64,000 nt of DNA from Gluconacetobacter johannae (GTDB taxonomy: Bacteria; Pseudomonadota; Alphaproteobacteria; Acetobacterales; Acetobacteraceae). The notes under the pieces are model-generated. The model had not been told where the DNA came from. It did not search any database and saw only the letters and a program-made list of their open reading frames with translations. This document shows positions 52,570 through 61,290 of the stretch, one piece after another (within the stretch, counting starts at the first letter, position 1; every line of letters starts with the position of its first letter). The stretch spans positions 1-64,000 of the forward strand of contig NZ_BAQK01000004.1 of the NCBI RefSeq assembly GCF_025994435.1, given 5' to 3'. The position numbers were made by a program, and so were the translations under genes.

Positions 52570-54132
52570 ATGGGCCTGACATCATCGCTGTCAATAGCCA
52601 CCAGCGGCTTGAACGCGATCGAGTATCAGTTGGCCGTCACGTCTGAAAACGTCTCGAACTCGGGCACGACGGGCTATGTGCGCGAGAACGCCACGGTGAC
52701 GATGGCGGTGGCGGGCAATGTCGGGGCCGGCGTCAAGATCGGCCGGACGGCGCTGAACGTGAACACGGCGCTGCAGTCGGCGCTCTACAGCCAGAACGCC
52801 CAGGTCGCGTCGCTCACCGCGACGAGCAACTCGCTTGCGCCGCTGTCGTCCATCCAGGGATCGACCTCGTCGGATTCCGGGAGCACCGACACGCTTTCCG
52901 ACGAACTCGGCAATGTGCAGAACGCCCTGACCTCGCTGACGGCGACCCCGCTGCAAAGCGCCTCGCAGTCGCTGGTGATCTCGTCCGCGCAATCCCTGAC
53001 CAGCACCATTCACACGCTTGCCGCGACCTATACGGACCAGCGCCAGGCGGCCGAGGACAACACCGTCGCGACGGTCTCCTCCATCAACTCGGGCCTGACG
53101 CAGATCGGGCAGCTCTCGACGCAGATCATGAAACTCCAGGCCCTTGGTTCGGACACGGCCAACCTCGAGAACCAGCGCCTGGAGGTCATGTCGAACCTGT
53201 CGTCCGACCTCTCGGTCACGTTTTCCGAGACGTCGAACGGGGACATGATTGTCCGCACCGCGGACGGGACCGAACTTCCGACCCGTCCCGACCAGATTGG
53301 GCAGAGCAACAGCACGGTGACCCTGCCCAGCAGCACCTGGCCATTGTCCACGTCCGACGCCACCGTCACGTCGGCGATGTACTACAAGGCCGGCGATACG
53401 AACGCGCAGATCCCCGGCATCATGCTGGCGGGCAAGGACATCACGTCGCACCTGACGGGCGGAACGCTCGGGGCGAACATCACGCTGCGTGATGTCACCT
53501 ATCCGAAAATGCAGGCGCAGCTCGATTCGTTCTCCTACACGCTTGCCTCGCGGTTCAACAATGCCGGGCTTCCGCTGTTTACGGATGGCACCGGGGCGGT
53601 CCCGTTAGCGAGCGCGACCGTGCCGTTGTCGGATCCGACGACGACGCAAGAGACGCCCAATGGTCTCGTCGGCCTTTCGTCAACGATCGCCGTCAGTTCA
53701 AGTTACGCCAACGCGCCGTCGTCGCTGACGACGAACGGCGATGTAACGACCATTACAGCGGTCCTCGGCACGGCGTTCGGCACCTCCTCGGACGATGTGA
53801 GCGGGTCCGATGGGTCTCTGGCTGCTCCGTCGACCGGCCTTGGCCCGACCGGCAGCCTGTCGACCGGATATTCCGGCGCCCAGGGGCTGGTCGCCCTCGC
53901 CACGGCCCTGACCTCGGACCAGGGCGCGACCATCGGCCAGGCCAGCGACGACCTGACCTCCGTCACCTCGGTCCAGACGACATTGCAGACGGCGGTCTCC
54001 AATGCCTCGGGCGTGGACGTGAACAATGAAATGGCCAACGTCGTCGCGCTGCAGAACGCCTATGCGGCCAACGCAAAGGTTGTGACCGCTGTGCAGTCGA
54101 TGTTCAGCGCATTACTTAACGCGATCGACTAG
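52570..54132 (+). CDS. flgK: Flagellar hook-associated protein FlgK
   Basis: A 520-residue hook-filament junction protein. N-terminal conserved helix SLSIATSGLNAIEYQLAVTS with NVSNSGTTGYVRE, long Ser/Thr-rich centre, and the C-terminal helix VNNEMANVVALQNAYAANAK. The Ser/Thr content of residues 60-470 is high. flgL-like gene follows 20 bases on. The 187-base gap upstream has no ORF; a weak promoter-like TTGTAG-17-ATATAT is present there. Confidence 0.93.
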   Translation: MGLTSSLSIATSGLNAIEYQLAVTSENVSNSGTTGYVRENATVTMAVAGNVGAGVKIGRTALNVNTALQSALYSQNAQVASLTATSNSLAPLSSIQGSTSSDSGSTDTLSDELGNVQNALTSLTATPLQSASQSLVISSAQSLTSTIHTLAATYTDQRQAAEDNTVATVSSINSGLTQIGQLSTQIMKLQALGSDTANLENQRLEVMSNLSSDLSVTFSETSNGDMIVRTADGTELPTRPDQIGQSNSTVTLPSSTWPLSTSDATVTSAMYYKAGDTNAQIPGIMLAGKDITSHLTGGTLGANITLRDVTYPKMQAQLDSFSYTLASRFNNAGLPLFTDGTGAVPLASATVPLSDPTTTQETPNGLVGLSSTIAVSSSYANAPSSLTTNGDVTTITAVLGTAFGTSSDDVSGSDGSLAAPSTGLGPTGSLSTGYSGAQGLVALATALTSDQGATIGQASDDLTSVTSVQTTLQTAVSNASGVDVNNEMANVVALQNAYAANAKVVTAVQSMFSALLNAID

Positions 54133-54152
54133 GAAGATCGGGAGAAGCTGTC

Positions 54153-55232
54153 ATGAGCACGTCCATCGGCCAGTATGGAAACGCCGGCGCTGCCCTTATT
54201 CTCGCTGCCGGGATCAAGGAGATGACGCTGAGCCAGCAGACCCTGTCGTGGCAGCAGTCCACGAACACGCTGTCGCCGACCTACGCGGGGCTGGGCTCGA
54301 CGCGTTCGTCCGCCATCAGCCTGGCGCCGAAAATCACGCAGGTCGAGACCTGGCAATCCAATGTCTCGATCGCGCAGAACGGCCTGAGCGTCACGGCGAG
54401 TGCGCTCCAGCAGCTTGTGACACAAGCCCAGGCGCTGTCCGCAAGCCTTGTGACCATCGGGGGAACGACAATGTCCACCACGGTCACGGCCGCGACATCC
54501 CAGGCCCGGAATGCGCTGACGGCATTGGCAACGACGCTCAATACCTCAAACGGCGTCGGATATGTCTTCGCCGGACAAGCTTCGACCGAACCTCCGATCA
54601 AGGATCCGACGTCGATCTCAAGCGGCACCCTTGCCACGACGATCGCCGGCATCGTCGGTTCGCTCGGGTCTTCCGAGGACCCCGCGTCCGTCATGGCGAA
54701 GGCCACCACGGCCGCGGCCGACAACACGGACAGCGTCTCGGTCTTCTCGGCGTCGCTGTCGGTTTCGGGGGATGCGGCAACCGCGCTTCAGCAGTCGGTC
54801 CTCACCGGTGACAATACCGCAACCGGGATCGGTACGGTGGCGACACAGGGAACATCCGCCACCTCCAATTCAACCGGGTCGCCGATCCGTGACCTGATGC
54901 GCGACATGATGGTCGTTTCCTCGATGAACGGCATGTCGTCTTCGACGAACGGGTTTTCGGATCTGGTCAACCAACTGCATTCGTCTCTTGAAAACACGAT
55001 CAGCCAGCTTACGGACATGGAGACATCGGTCGGCGTGACGCAGAATGCGCTGACGTCCAGATCCACCCTGTTGTCGAACATGGAGACGATGTTGAAGACG
55101 GCGCTTGGGAACTCCAGGGATGCCGATATCGCCGAAGTGGCCACGCAGTCGTCCAACCTCAGCACAAGCCTCAAGGCCTCATACATCCTGGTTGCCGACA
55201 TGAAGGATATGACGCTCGCAAGTTACATCTGA
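54153..55232 (+). CDS. flgL: FlgL-like hook-filament junction protein
   Basis: A 359-residue flagellin-family protein directly after flgK. The C-terminal helix (DADIAEVATQSSNLSTSLKA, then SYILVADMKDMTLASYI) is clearly FlgL/flagellin type. The N-terminus (MSTSIGQYGNAGAALILAAG) departs from the usual FlgL start, so it is a divergent FlgL or a second filament-type protein. Position is the main support for FlgL. Confidence 0.8.
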   Translation: MSTSIGQYGNAGAALILAAGIKEMTLSQQTLSWQQSTNTLSPTYAGLGSTRSSAISLAPKITQVETWQSNVSIAQNGLSVTASALQQLVTQAQALSASLVTIGGTTMSTTVTAATSQARNALTALATTLNTSNGVGYVFAGQASTEPPIKDPTSISSGTLATTIAGIVGSLGSSEDPASVMAKATTAAADNTDSVSVFSASLSVSGDAATALQQSVLTGDNTATGIGTVATQGTSATSNSTGSPIRDLMRDMMVVSSMNGMSSSTNGFSDLVNQLHSSLENTISQLTDMETSVGVTQNALTSRSTLLSNMETMLKTALGNSRDADIAEVATQSSNLSTSLKASYILVADMKDMTLASYI

Positions 55233-55477
55233 CGGCTCCGGGCGGCGGGGTCTTCCAGACTGGCGCAGGCGGGCCGGCAGACAGGGCTTTGCATTCGCCA
55301 TGCGCTATCGTATCTCTCTACGCCATCTCCAGGGTGGCGGGCGTGCCGAGGTTTTTCGGCTGAACATCTGACATCCAGTCCCGTCGTGCAGGCGCCGCAC
55401 ATGCGCCGCCTTCTGCCCTGACCGAAGTGCGCGTGACCACATCGCCGCCGGTTTATACCCTCGTAACAGGACCCGAC

Positions 55478-56200
55478 ATGGACAAATTCTTCATCAGCTC
55501 CGCGCAGACTCCGGAACGTGCCGAGAGGTTCCTGGCGGTCAATGCCCACGTTCCGGGACTTATGCACTCGCCTGGCGTCGATGGCAGCACGCTCGATATC
55601 AATGAGATGAAAGAAAAAGGCCTCGTGTCGGACGCGTGCCAGTTCACACGCGAGGCAATCGGATCGGGGCTTGCCCATGTCGCACTGTGGGGAAATGTCG
55701 CGCAAAGAGGCGTCCCGGCCCATATTTTTGAGGATGACGCCTTTCTCTGCCGCAATTTCGAGCAGGGAAGCGCACGGATCATCGCCAGCCTGCCAGACGA
55801 TTGGGACATCATCCTGTGGGGGAGCAATTCGGACACCCCGCTTCAGTTCGAACTTCTGCCTGGAATCACGCAGTGCGTTGCGATGGTCTCTGACGAATCC
55901 GTCCGGAAAGGCATCCACGCGTTCCGCGACATGGATGTCACGTCCGTTCCGCTCAGGCTGGCCCAGACCTTCGGCCTGTGCGGCTATGCGATCTCGCCGG
56001 CCGGCGCCATGAAGTTAATCAAGAGCTGCCTTCCCCTGGCAACCGTCAATGTCTCCCACCCCTGCCTGGGTGGTCGTGTCATCGCGGCGCATTCCATCGA
56101 CATCCTGATGAACCGCCATTACGCCGAGATGATGGCCTACACCAGCTTCCCGCCCCTGTGCCTGACCGACAACGTCAGGACCAACAGCCCCACCCCCTGA
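55478..56200 (+). CDS. Family 25 glycosyltransferase (LPS-type)
   Basis: A 240-residue GT25-like protein. The N-terminal strand FFISSAQTPERAERF matches the family's opening with its conserved Arg; the metal-binding acidic motif is HIFEDDAFLC; CGYAISPAGAMKLIKSC matches the LgtB/LpsA C-terminal region. Usually such enzymes add galactose or glucose to LPS; here, within the flagellar locus between flgL and fliL, a role in flagellin glycosylation is likely but inferred. Start 55478 has AGGA six bases upstream; GTG 55427 is the alternative. Confidence 0.75.
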   Translation: MDKFFISSAQTPERAERFLAVNAHVPGLMHSPGVDGSTLDINEMKEKGLVSDACQFTREAIGSGLAHVALWGNVAQRGVPAHIFEDDAFLCRNFEQGSARIIASLPDDWDIILWGSNSDTPLQFELLPGITQCVAMVSDESVRKGIHAFRDMDVTSVPLRLAQTFGLCGYAISPAGAMKLIKSCLPLATVNVSHPCLGGRVIAAHSIDILMNRHYAEMMAYTSFPPLCLTDNVRTNSPTP

Positions 56201-56207
56201 CAGTCAG

Positions 56208-56693
56208 ATGGCGACAAACGCGCGTTCCCAACCTCTGACCACCCGCCCGCGCTGTAGCGCGGCCTCGGCCGTGGCTGCGCTGCTCTGCGCGACTCTGGCT
56301 GGATGCGCGCCGGCACAGCCGTATCTGGACAAGGGAATGACGCTGTCGGAAGCAGGCTTCATCGCCCATCCGGCCGACACGACGGCGCGCTACGCCATGA
56401 TGAACACGCTTCCGCCGGGGCAGTTGACGTACCGCCCCTCTCCGGCAGGGCCTGTCTATCTCTATGCCGATCCGATCGGCTGTGGCTGCGTCTATATGGG
56501 GTCGGCAGCAGCCTATGGATCATTCTCGGCCTGGCAGCGCACAAGCAAGGCATCAACGCCTTTGCGGACGGATGTCCGGGCGATGGCGGCGGAGAACAGG
56601 CGTGACACCGCAGCATGGGACTGGAGCGCCTGGTCACCAAACGCCGACCCTGGCGGAGACCAGCCCCGCCACGTGAGCGGCGGCTACTGGTGA
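56208..56693 (+). CDS. Uncharacterised lipoprotein in the flagellar locus
   Basis: A 161-residue predicted lipoprotein: signal region AASAVAALLCATLAGC with lipobox LAGC (C33). The mature part has DKGMTLSEAGFIAHPADT, a CGCV motif in a YLYADPIGCGCVYMG stretch, and a Trp-rich C-terminus (WDWSAWSPNADPGG). No family recognised. Only 7 bases after the GT25 gene, so cotranscribed. May be an envelope or basal-body accessory. Confidence 0.7.
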   Translation: MATNARSQPLTTRPRCSAASAVAALLCATLAGCAPAQPYLDKGMTLSEAGFIAHPADTTARYAMMNTLPPGQLTYRPSPAGPVYLYADPIGCGCVYMGSAAAYGSFSAWQRTSKASTPLRTDVRAMAAENRRDTAAWDWSAWSPNADPGGDQPRHVSGGYW

Positions 56694-57026
56694 GTGCGGC
56701 CTACGACGCGGGTGATGGGATCGCTTCGTAATTCTGCATTTATTACTTTCTATTTATGGAAATTTCCAGGTATTGCGGCATATATCCGGGGTCGGCGCTC
56801 TGCCGGCCAAGGATGCGTTGCGGACAGTATCTGGAAACCGTTTCAAGAGGGGATCGCCGGCGCTCCGGCGCCCGTTTCCTGCGCTCCGGCGCACGAAAAC
56901 ACACCGGCCTTTCCCGCCATCCGCCTCGCCGGATTTCGTGGAGCGTCTCCCTGCCTTGAGTAAGGCTGGCCCGGTGGCTAAACTGCCAACGAATATTTTA
57001 TCGAACCATTCCGGAGCCATCCAGAC
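56694..57026. other. Intergenic region upstream of fliL
   Basis: A 333-base gap. Its left end is AT-rich (TTATTACTTTCTATTTATGG, 56739-56758) and may be a promoter, though no exact box is clear. Open frames of 85-90 codons cross it, but they start at TTG or lack a ribosome-binding site, and their composition (Pro/Arg-rich) is that of non-coding GC-rich sequence. Confidence 0.4.
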
Positions 57027-57545
57027 ATGAGCGAGACTGTAACCGGCGGCGCCCGCACCTCGCTGCTCGGGGGGGGCGGGAAGGAAACGGAAGCATCTCC
57101 CAAGGCCGATGGCAAGAAGCTGAAGTGGAAGCCGATCGTCGCCGGCCTTGCGGCCCTCATCCTCATCGGAGGGGGGGCTACGGTCGTGGAAAAGACAAAA
57201 CTGTTCCGGGGGGCCGGCGAAAGAACCCAGGCCGCTCTGCATCCGCCCATTGTGCTTGGGATCCCGACCATCGTCTCCAACCTCGACAGCGGGGATGGGC
57301 GTCCGGTCTATGTGAAGCTGACCGCCAAGGTCGAGATACAGGGGGCGAACGACGAAGCGTCCCTGCAGAACACGGTTCCTGAAATTCAGGACATCTTCCA
57401 GACGTACCTGCATGAGACACGCCCGCAGGACATCCGCGGCGACGGCATATACCGGCTGCGCGAAGCCATAACACATCGCCTGAGAATCACTCTGTTACCC
57501 CTGCAGGTGACGAACGTGTATTTTGTCGAATTTCTCGTCCAGTAG
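57027..57545 (+). CDS. fliL: Flagellar basal-body-associated protein FliL
   Basis: A 172-residue single-pass membrane protein that supports the stator. Cytoplasmic polar start, TM helix (WKPIVAGLAALILIGGGATV), and a periplasmic SPFH-like domain (VYVKLTAKVEIQ; VPEIQDIFQTYLHETRPQDI; REAITHRLRITL). The C-terminal VYFVEFLVQ is typical. 36 bases before fliM. Confidence 0.93.
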   Translation: MSETVTGGARTSLLGGGGKETEASPKADGKKLKWKPIVAGLAALILIGGGATVVEKTKLFRGAGERTQAALHPPIVLGIPTIVSNLDSGDGRPVYVKLTAKVEIQGANDEASLQNTVPEIQDIFQTYLHETRPQDIRGDGIYRLREAITHRLRITLLPLQVTNVYFVEFLVQ

Positions 57546-57581
57546 ACCGCAGGCTTCTGGAATACCGAAAAAGGCAGTCAG

Positions 57582-58748
57582 TTGGGAACCGGGGCGGCAG
57601 ACGACATGCAGGATGAAAACGACACGACGGAAGGCGCCGGGCACCACGAGGCAGTCGCCGAAGCACACCCCGAGGCGCAGCAAGAGGCCCCGGACGCGAT
57701 GGGAAACGACGTGCTGGGCGGCCACGTGCTGGACCAGTCCGAGATCGACAGTCTTCTTGGGCACAGTTTCGCCGGTTTTCCCGCCCGGGAAGAAAGCGGC
57801 ATGGAACGGGTCATCAAGGCCGGTTTCGTCGCGTACGAGCGCCTGCCCATGCTCGAGATCGTGTTCGACCGCCTTGTCAGGATCCTGTCGTCCACGCTCC
57901 GCAGTTTCACGAACGACAATGTCGAAATCACGATCGAGAGCATCCGGTCGATGCGTTTCGGCGACTACATGAACGCCATACCGTCATCATCCCTGTTCGC
58001 GGTCTTCAAGGCCGTGCAATGGGAAAATTACGGTCTCGTCGTGGTCGACTCCTCCCTGTCCTATTCGGTCATCGACACGCTGATGGGCGGCCTGCGTGGA
58101 TCCGGCCACGCAGGCGTGGCGGGACGCCCGCACACCGCCATCGAGAGGTCGTTGATCGAGAAGCTCGTCACACTGACGCTCAATGATCTTTCGATCGCCT
58201 TCAGCCCCGTTTCCGCCATTACCCTTGCGTTCGAGAGGCTGGAGATCAGCGCGCGCTTCGCCGCGATCGCACGCGCGTCGAATGCGGTGGTCACGGCCAA
58301 GCTCCATATCGACATGGAGGACCGAAACGGAAATCTGGACCTGGTCATTCCCTATGCGACGCTCGAGCCTGTCCGCGACCAGCTGTCCCAGCAATTCATG
58401 GGCGAAAGGTTCGGCCGCGATTCAATATGGGAGGATCACCTGGTTTCCGAGATTCTGGAAACCGACGTGCAGGTTTCCGCGGTGTTCGAGGAGAAGACCG
58501 TTGCCCTGTCCGAACTTCTGGGCCTTCAGCCCGGCATGCGGATTACCTTCCCCCACCAGCGTGGCACACCGATTCATGTCCGGCTCCAGAGCGGCCAGAC
58601 CCCGTTGTTCGAGGGACGACTCGGCAAGCTGCATGGCAAGGCGGCCGTGAAGATCGAGCGGCGACTCATTCCGTCCGACAGCCAGCACCACAACGACGCG
58701 CACGTTCCCACACCCCCGTCGTCGGGTGGGCACGAGAGCAAGGCCTGA
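57582..58748 (+). CDS. fliM: Flagellar motor switch protein FliM
   Basis: A 388-residue C-ring protein. The N-terminal CheY-binding motif LDQSEIDSLLG is intact, followed by the CheC-like middle domain (LRSFTNDNVEITIESIRSMRFGDYMN split by linkers; FAVFKAVQWENYGLVVVD) and a C-terminal SpoA domain (LSELLGLQPGMRITF). Start: TTG 57582 with AAGG upstream, or ATG 57606; both keep the motif. Confidence 0.95.
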   Translation: MGTGAADDMQDENDTTEGAGHHEAVAEAHPEAQQEAPDAMGNDVLGGHVLDQSEIDSLLGHSFAGFPAREESGMERVIKAGFVAYERLPMLEIVFDRLVRILSSTLRSFTNDNVEITIESIRSMRFGDYMNAIPSSSLFAVFKAVQWENYGLVVVDSSLSYSVIDTLMGGLRGSGHAGVAGRPHTAIERSLIEKLVTLTLNDLSIAFSPVSAITLAFERLEISARFAAIARASNAVVTAKLHIDMEDRNGNLDLVIPYATLEPVRDQLSQQFMGERFGRDSIWEDHLVSEILETDVQVSAVFEEKTVALSELLGLQPGMRITFPHQRGTPIHVRLQSGQTPLFEGRLGKLHGKAAVKIERRLIPSDSQHHNDAHVPTPPSSGGHESKA

Positions 58749-58805
58749 TCGTTCCCTCATCAACCGCAGCCTCGCAACCGGGCCGGACTGGAGACCATTG
58801 AGCAG

Positions 58806-59483
58806 ATGCTGACACAGATCCAGATGATCATTGAGGTCATGCTGTCGTTCTTCCTGCTTTTGGGAATAATCTACAGCTTCTACCTCGGCCGGGTCCTGTC
58901 GAACCTGAAGCGGGACCGTTCGAGCCTTCTCGCTTTCGTCGAAAAGCTGGAAAACAGCGTGCAGAGGGCCGAGGAATCGGTCGAGAAGCTCCGCATCGCC
59001 GGCGAGGTCAGCGGACGCCCGCTGAGCAGGATGATCGAGGAGGCCAAGATGGCGATGACGGAACTCGACGGCCTGGCGGGCAAGGCCGATGCCTCGGCCG
59101 ATCGTCTCCAGGCGCTGGTCACCCAGGTCATCACCCAGGAGAGCCAGCTTAAAAATCTGATTGAACAAGCCGAGAGCGTCAGGGAACCGGCTCGCCCTCC
59201 GGAGCCACCGTCCTCCCCGTCACACGTGAAAGCCGAGCCCGCCGACACGACCCCACGCGCACCAGACCCATCCGATTCCGTCACCGGTTCTCAGGTCGAC
59301 ACGCATAGTGTGGCGATCGGCACGGAAAAAGGGGGGGCTGGCGCGTCCGTACACCGGCTGAAGCCGGATACCCCCGTCAGGAAGGCGGCAGTCGCGGACA
59401 ACGTCACTGTTTCCGCACCCACCTCCATTACCCGTGCCCGGTCATACAAGAAGGCGCTCAAAAAAAAGCTCTTTGCGGACTGA
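58806..59483 (+). CDS. DUF6468 domain-containing flagellar-locus protein
   Basis: A 225-residue protein. One N-terminal TM helix (VMLSFFLLLGIIYSFYLG), then a coiled-coil-rich region with GRPLSRMIEEAKMAMTELD, matching DUF6468, which occurs beside fliM in Rhodospirillales. The C-terminal 90 residues are Pro/Ser-rich, low complexity, ending in a basic tail (ARSYKKALKKKLFAD). Role unknown; possibly anchors a motor component. Confidence 0.75.
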   Translation: MLTQIQMIIEVMLSFFLLLGIIYSFYLGRVLSNLKRDRSSLLAFVEKLENSVQRAEESVEKLRIAGEVSGRPLSRMIEEAKMAMTELDGLAGKADASADRLQALVTQVITQESQLKNLIEQAESVREPARPPEPPSSPSHVKAEPADTTPRAPDPSDSVTGSQVDTHSVAIGTEKGGAGASVHRLKPDTPVRKAAVADNVTVSAPTSITRARSYKKALKKKLFAD

Positions 59484-59743
59484 CCCGGATTTGCGGCGGC
59501 CTGGCGCCGATCCGCGGGATCATGATCTCCGGAATTGCAGATGGCAGTAGAACCACTTGGTCCGGACGCTCGCGGTGCGCGGGCGGAAAGAGCGCATCGA
59601 GCGCCGGCACGGCGCCTTCCGGCATTTTTCCTCGATAAAAATCCAGAAAAAGCCCCTCACCTTACCTTCTCTTAGCCATTTACCGCTCTACTGAGTCTTG
59701 CACTGGCTTACCCGCTAGTCTGACTCGATATGGAGCAAACACC
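59484..59743. promoter_or_regulatory. Flagellin upstream region
   Basis: A 260-base gap between the DUF6468 gene and flagellin, AT-richer in 59620-59680. CTCGATAA (59631-59638) resembles the GCCGATAA -10 of sigma-28 promoters, but no TAAA -35 lies at the right distance. A promoter for the flagellin gene is expected here; the exact site is not resolved. Confidence 0.35.
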
Positions 59744-60721
59744 GTGTCTCTTTCCGTTAATACCAATCTCTCGGCGATGGTCGCCCTCGAGACCCTGAAC
59801 GCGACTCAGACCCAGCTGAGCCAGACGGAAAACGCCGTCTCCACCGGCAAGAAGGTCTCGACCGCCGCCGACAACGCCGCTGCTTTCGGCATCTCGCAGC
59901 AGATGCAGGGCAACGTCTCCGGCCAGAGCGCCGTGAATGATGGCCTGTCCTTCGCGGCCCAGATCGTCAGCAACACGACCTCTGCCGCCAACAGCATCAT
60001 CACTGTCCTCCAAGAGGTCCAGAAGGCCGTTACCTCGCTGGGGAGCAACTACGGCAACGCGACGTCCCTCAACCAGGTCGGCCAGCAGATCACGGGCTAT
60101 CTCCAGCAGATCGACACCATCGCCCAGACCGCGACGACCAATGGCGTGAACCTGCTCTCCGGCAGCACGACCGACGGCCTGGGGATCACCACGAACAGCC
60201 TGCAATATGTGACGGGCCTGCAGGGCAGCACGGCGACCATCACGGGCTTCAACAGCTCCATTGTCAGCAACGCGAACACCTTGAACGGCACGGCTGGCCC
60301 CACGGCCAGCATCGGCACGAGCCTGACCGACGCGCTGGGGCTGACATCGGCTGGCGGCACGGCTGGCGCCTCTCCGACCTCGAACGTATTCGTGACCTCG
60401 AGCGGCACCCTGAGCGGCGCCTTCAGCGGCGCGGGCACTGGCGCGATCAGCGCGATGATCGCCCAGGTGCAGCACGCCATCACCGCGATGGCGAACGTCA
60501 CGTCGAGCCTCGGCGCCAACAGCAACGTCATCTCCAGCATGATGTCCTATGGTCAGAACGTCTCCGACAACCTGACCGCCGGCATCGGCGCGCTGACGGA
60601 CGCCGACATGTCGGCCGAGAGCGCGCAGTTGACCTCGCTGCAGACCAAGCAGTCTCTGGCGATCAAGTCGCTGACGATCGCGAACGGTCAGTCCCAGAAC
60701 ATCCTCTCGCTGTTCCAGTAA
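59744..60721 (+). CDS. fliC: Flagellin
   Basis: A 325-residue filament protein. Conserved D0/D1 ends: SLSVNTNLSAMVALETLNAT at the N-terminus and LTSLQTKQSLAIKSLTIANG then SQNILSLFQ at the C-terminus. The middle (residues 150-235) is dense in Ser, Thr, Gly and Ala with no Cys, a good acceptor surface for O-glycosylation. GTG start at 59744, GGAG nine bases upstream. Unlike typical alphaproteobacterial clusters only one flagellin gene is seen here. Confidence 0.95.
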   Translation: MSLSVNTNLSAMVALETLNATQTQLSQTENAVSTGKKVSTAADNAAAFGISQQMQGNVSGQSAVNDGLSFAAQIVSNTTSAANSIITVLQEVQKAVTSLGSNYGNATSLNQVGQQITGYLQQIDTIAQTATTNGVNLLSGSTTDGLGITTNSLQYVTGLQGSTATITGFNSSIVSNANTLNGTAGPTASIGTSLTDALGLTSAGGTAGASPTSNVFVTSSGTLSGAFSGAGTGAISAMIAQVQHAITAMANVTSSLGANSNVISSMMSYGQNVSDNLTAGIGALTDADMSAESAQLTSLQTKQSLAIKSLTIANGQSQNILSLFQ

Positions 60722-61290
60722 TCTTCCCCCCGCGAGAGGGATACGTGCCGATCGTCAGGTGATCGTGCCGCGTATTTTTCATGGTTGTCGGAAGGCGGAG
60801 CGCAGCGAAGCCGGAAGACAGCCATGGATCGTTCCTGGTTTCCAGGGCCGGGTCTTGTATCGAGGGTGGACGCATTGTCGTCATGGCGCCCGCCTTCGAT
60901 CAGGACCGGGCCTCGGCCAGACTATAGAATAGTTCGCCATCGAACCGTTCATCGTGCGGCGCGCCATTTGCAATGCGCGATGGATCCATTCCCCGAGGCT
61001 GATGTCATGCCAGCCGGCGAAAGCAATGCCATTGCGGGTTGGCCAGGTCGGATTCCGCCCGGACCCGGCAAGGACCTCGGCCCTTGCATCCCATTCCATT
61101 TATAAAATCTTGGGTTCCAGAAGGCTGGACACTTTGATGGGTCAGAAGGTCGGGCTTTGCCCGAACCCACAAGGGCCTGAGGCCCTGGACCCCGATCATG
61201 GAGAAGGCGAAATCAGTCTCTTTATACGCGCAGACCAATCCAAAAAGGACGAACCACGGCCTTCGACGAAAGGGAGAGACTCTTCCCCGT
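60722..61290. other. Intergenic region between flagellin and flgC
   Basis: A 569-base gap between convergent genes. The first 320 bases hold no ORF of merit; a small stem (CGATC/GATCG, 60740-60757) followed by ATTTTT (60774-60779) may end flagellin transcription. The rest is repeat copy R6 and a short stretch before the flgC stop. Confidence 0.5.
61045..61215. repeat. Palindromic intergenic repeat, copy R6 (nearly full-length)
   Basis: In order: CCCGGACCCGG, CAAGGACCTCGGCCCTTG (61070-61087), CATCCCATTCCATTTATAAAATC, GGGTTCC, a worn AAGGCTGGACACTTTGATGGGTC segment, TCGGGCTTTGCCCGA (61151-61165), and AGGGCCTGAGGCCCT (61173-61187) then GGACCCCGATC. This joins modules found separately in R1-R5, and gives the longest single unit. 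Confidence 0.8.

Noticed and set aside
56773..57030. 85-codon ORF ending in a four-base overlap with fliL
   Set aside because: TTG start, weak ribosome-binding site and Pro/Arg/Ser-rich composition; the overlap is probably chance.
59631..59640. Sigma-28 promoter for flagellin (CTCGATAA)
   Set aside because: The -10-like octamer has no TAAA-type -35 about 15 bases upstream; kept only as a weak hint in the region entry.
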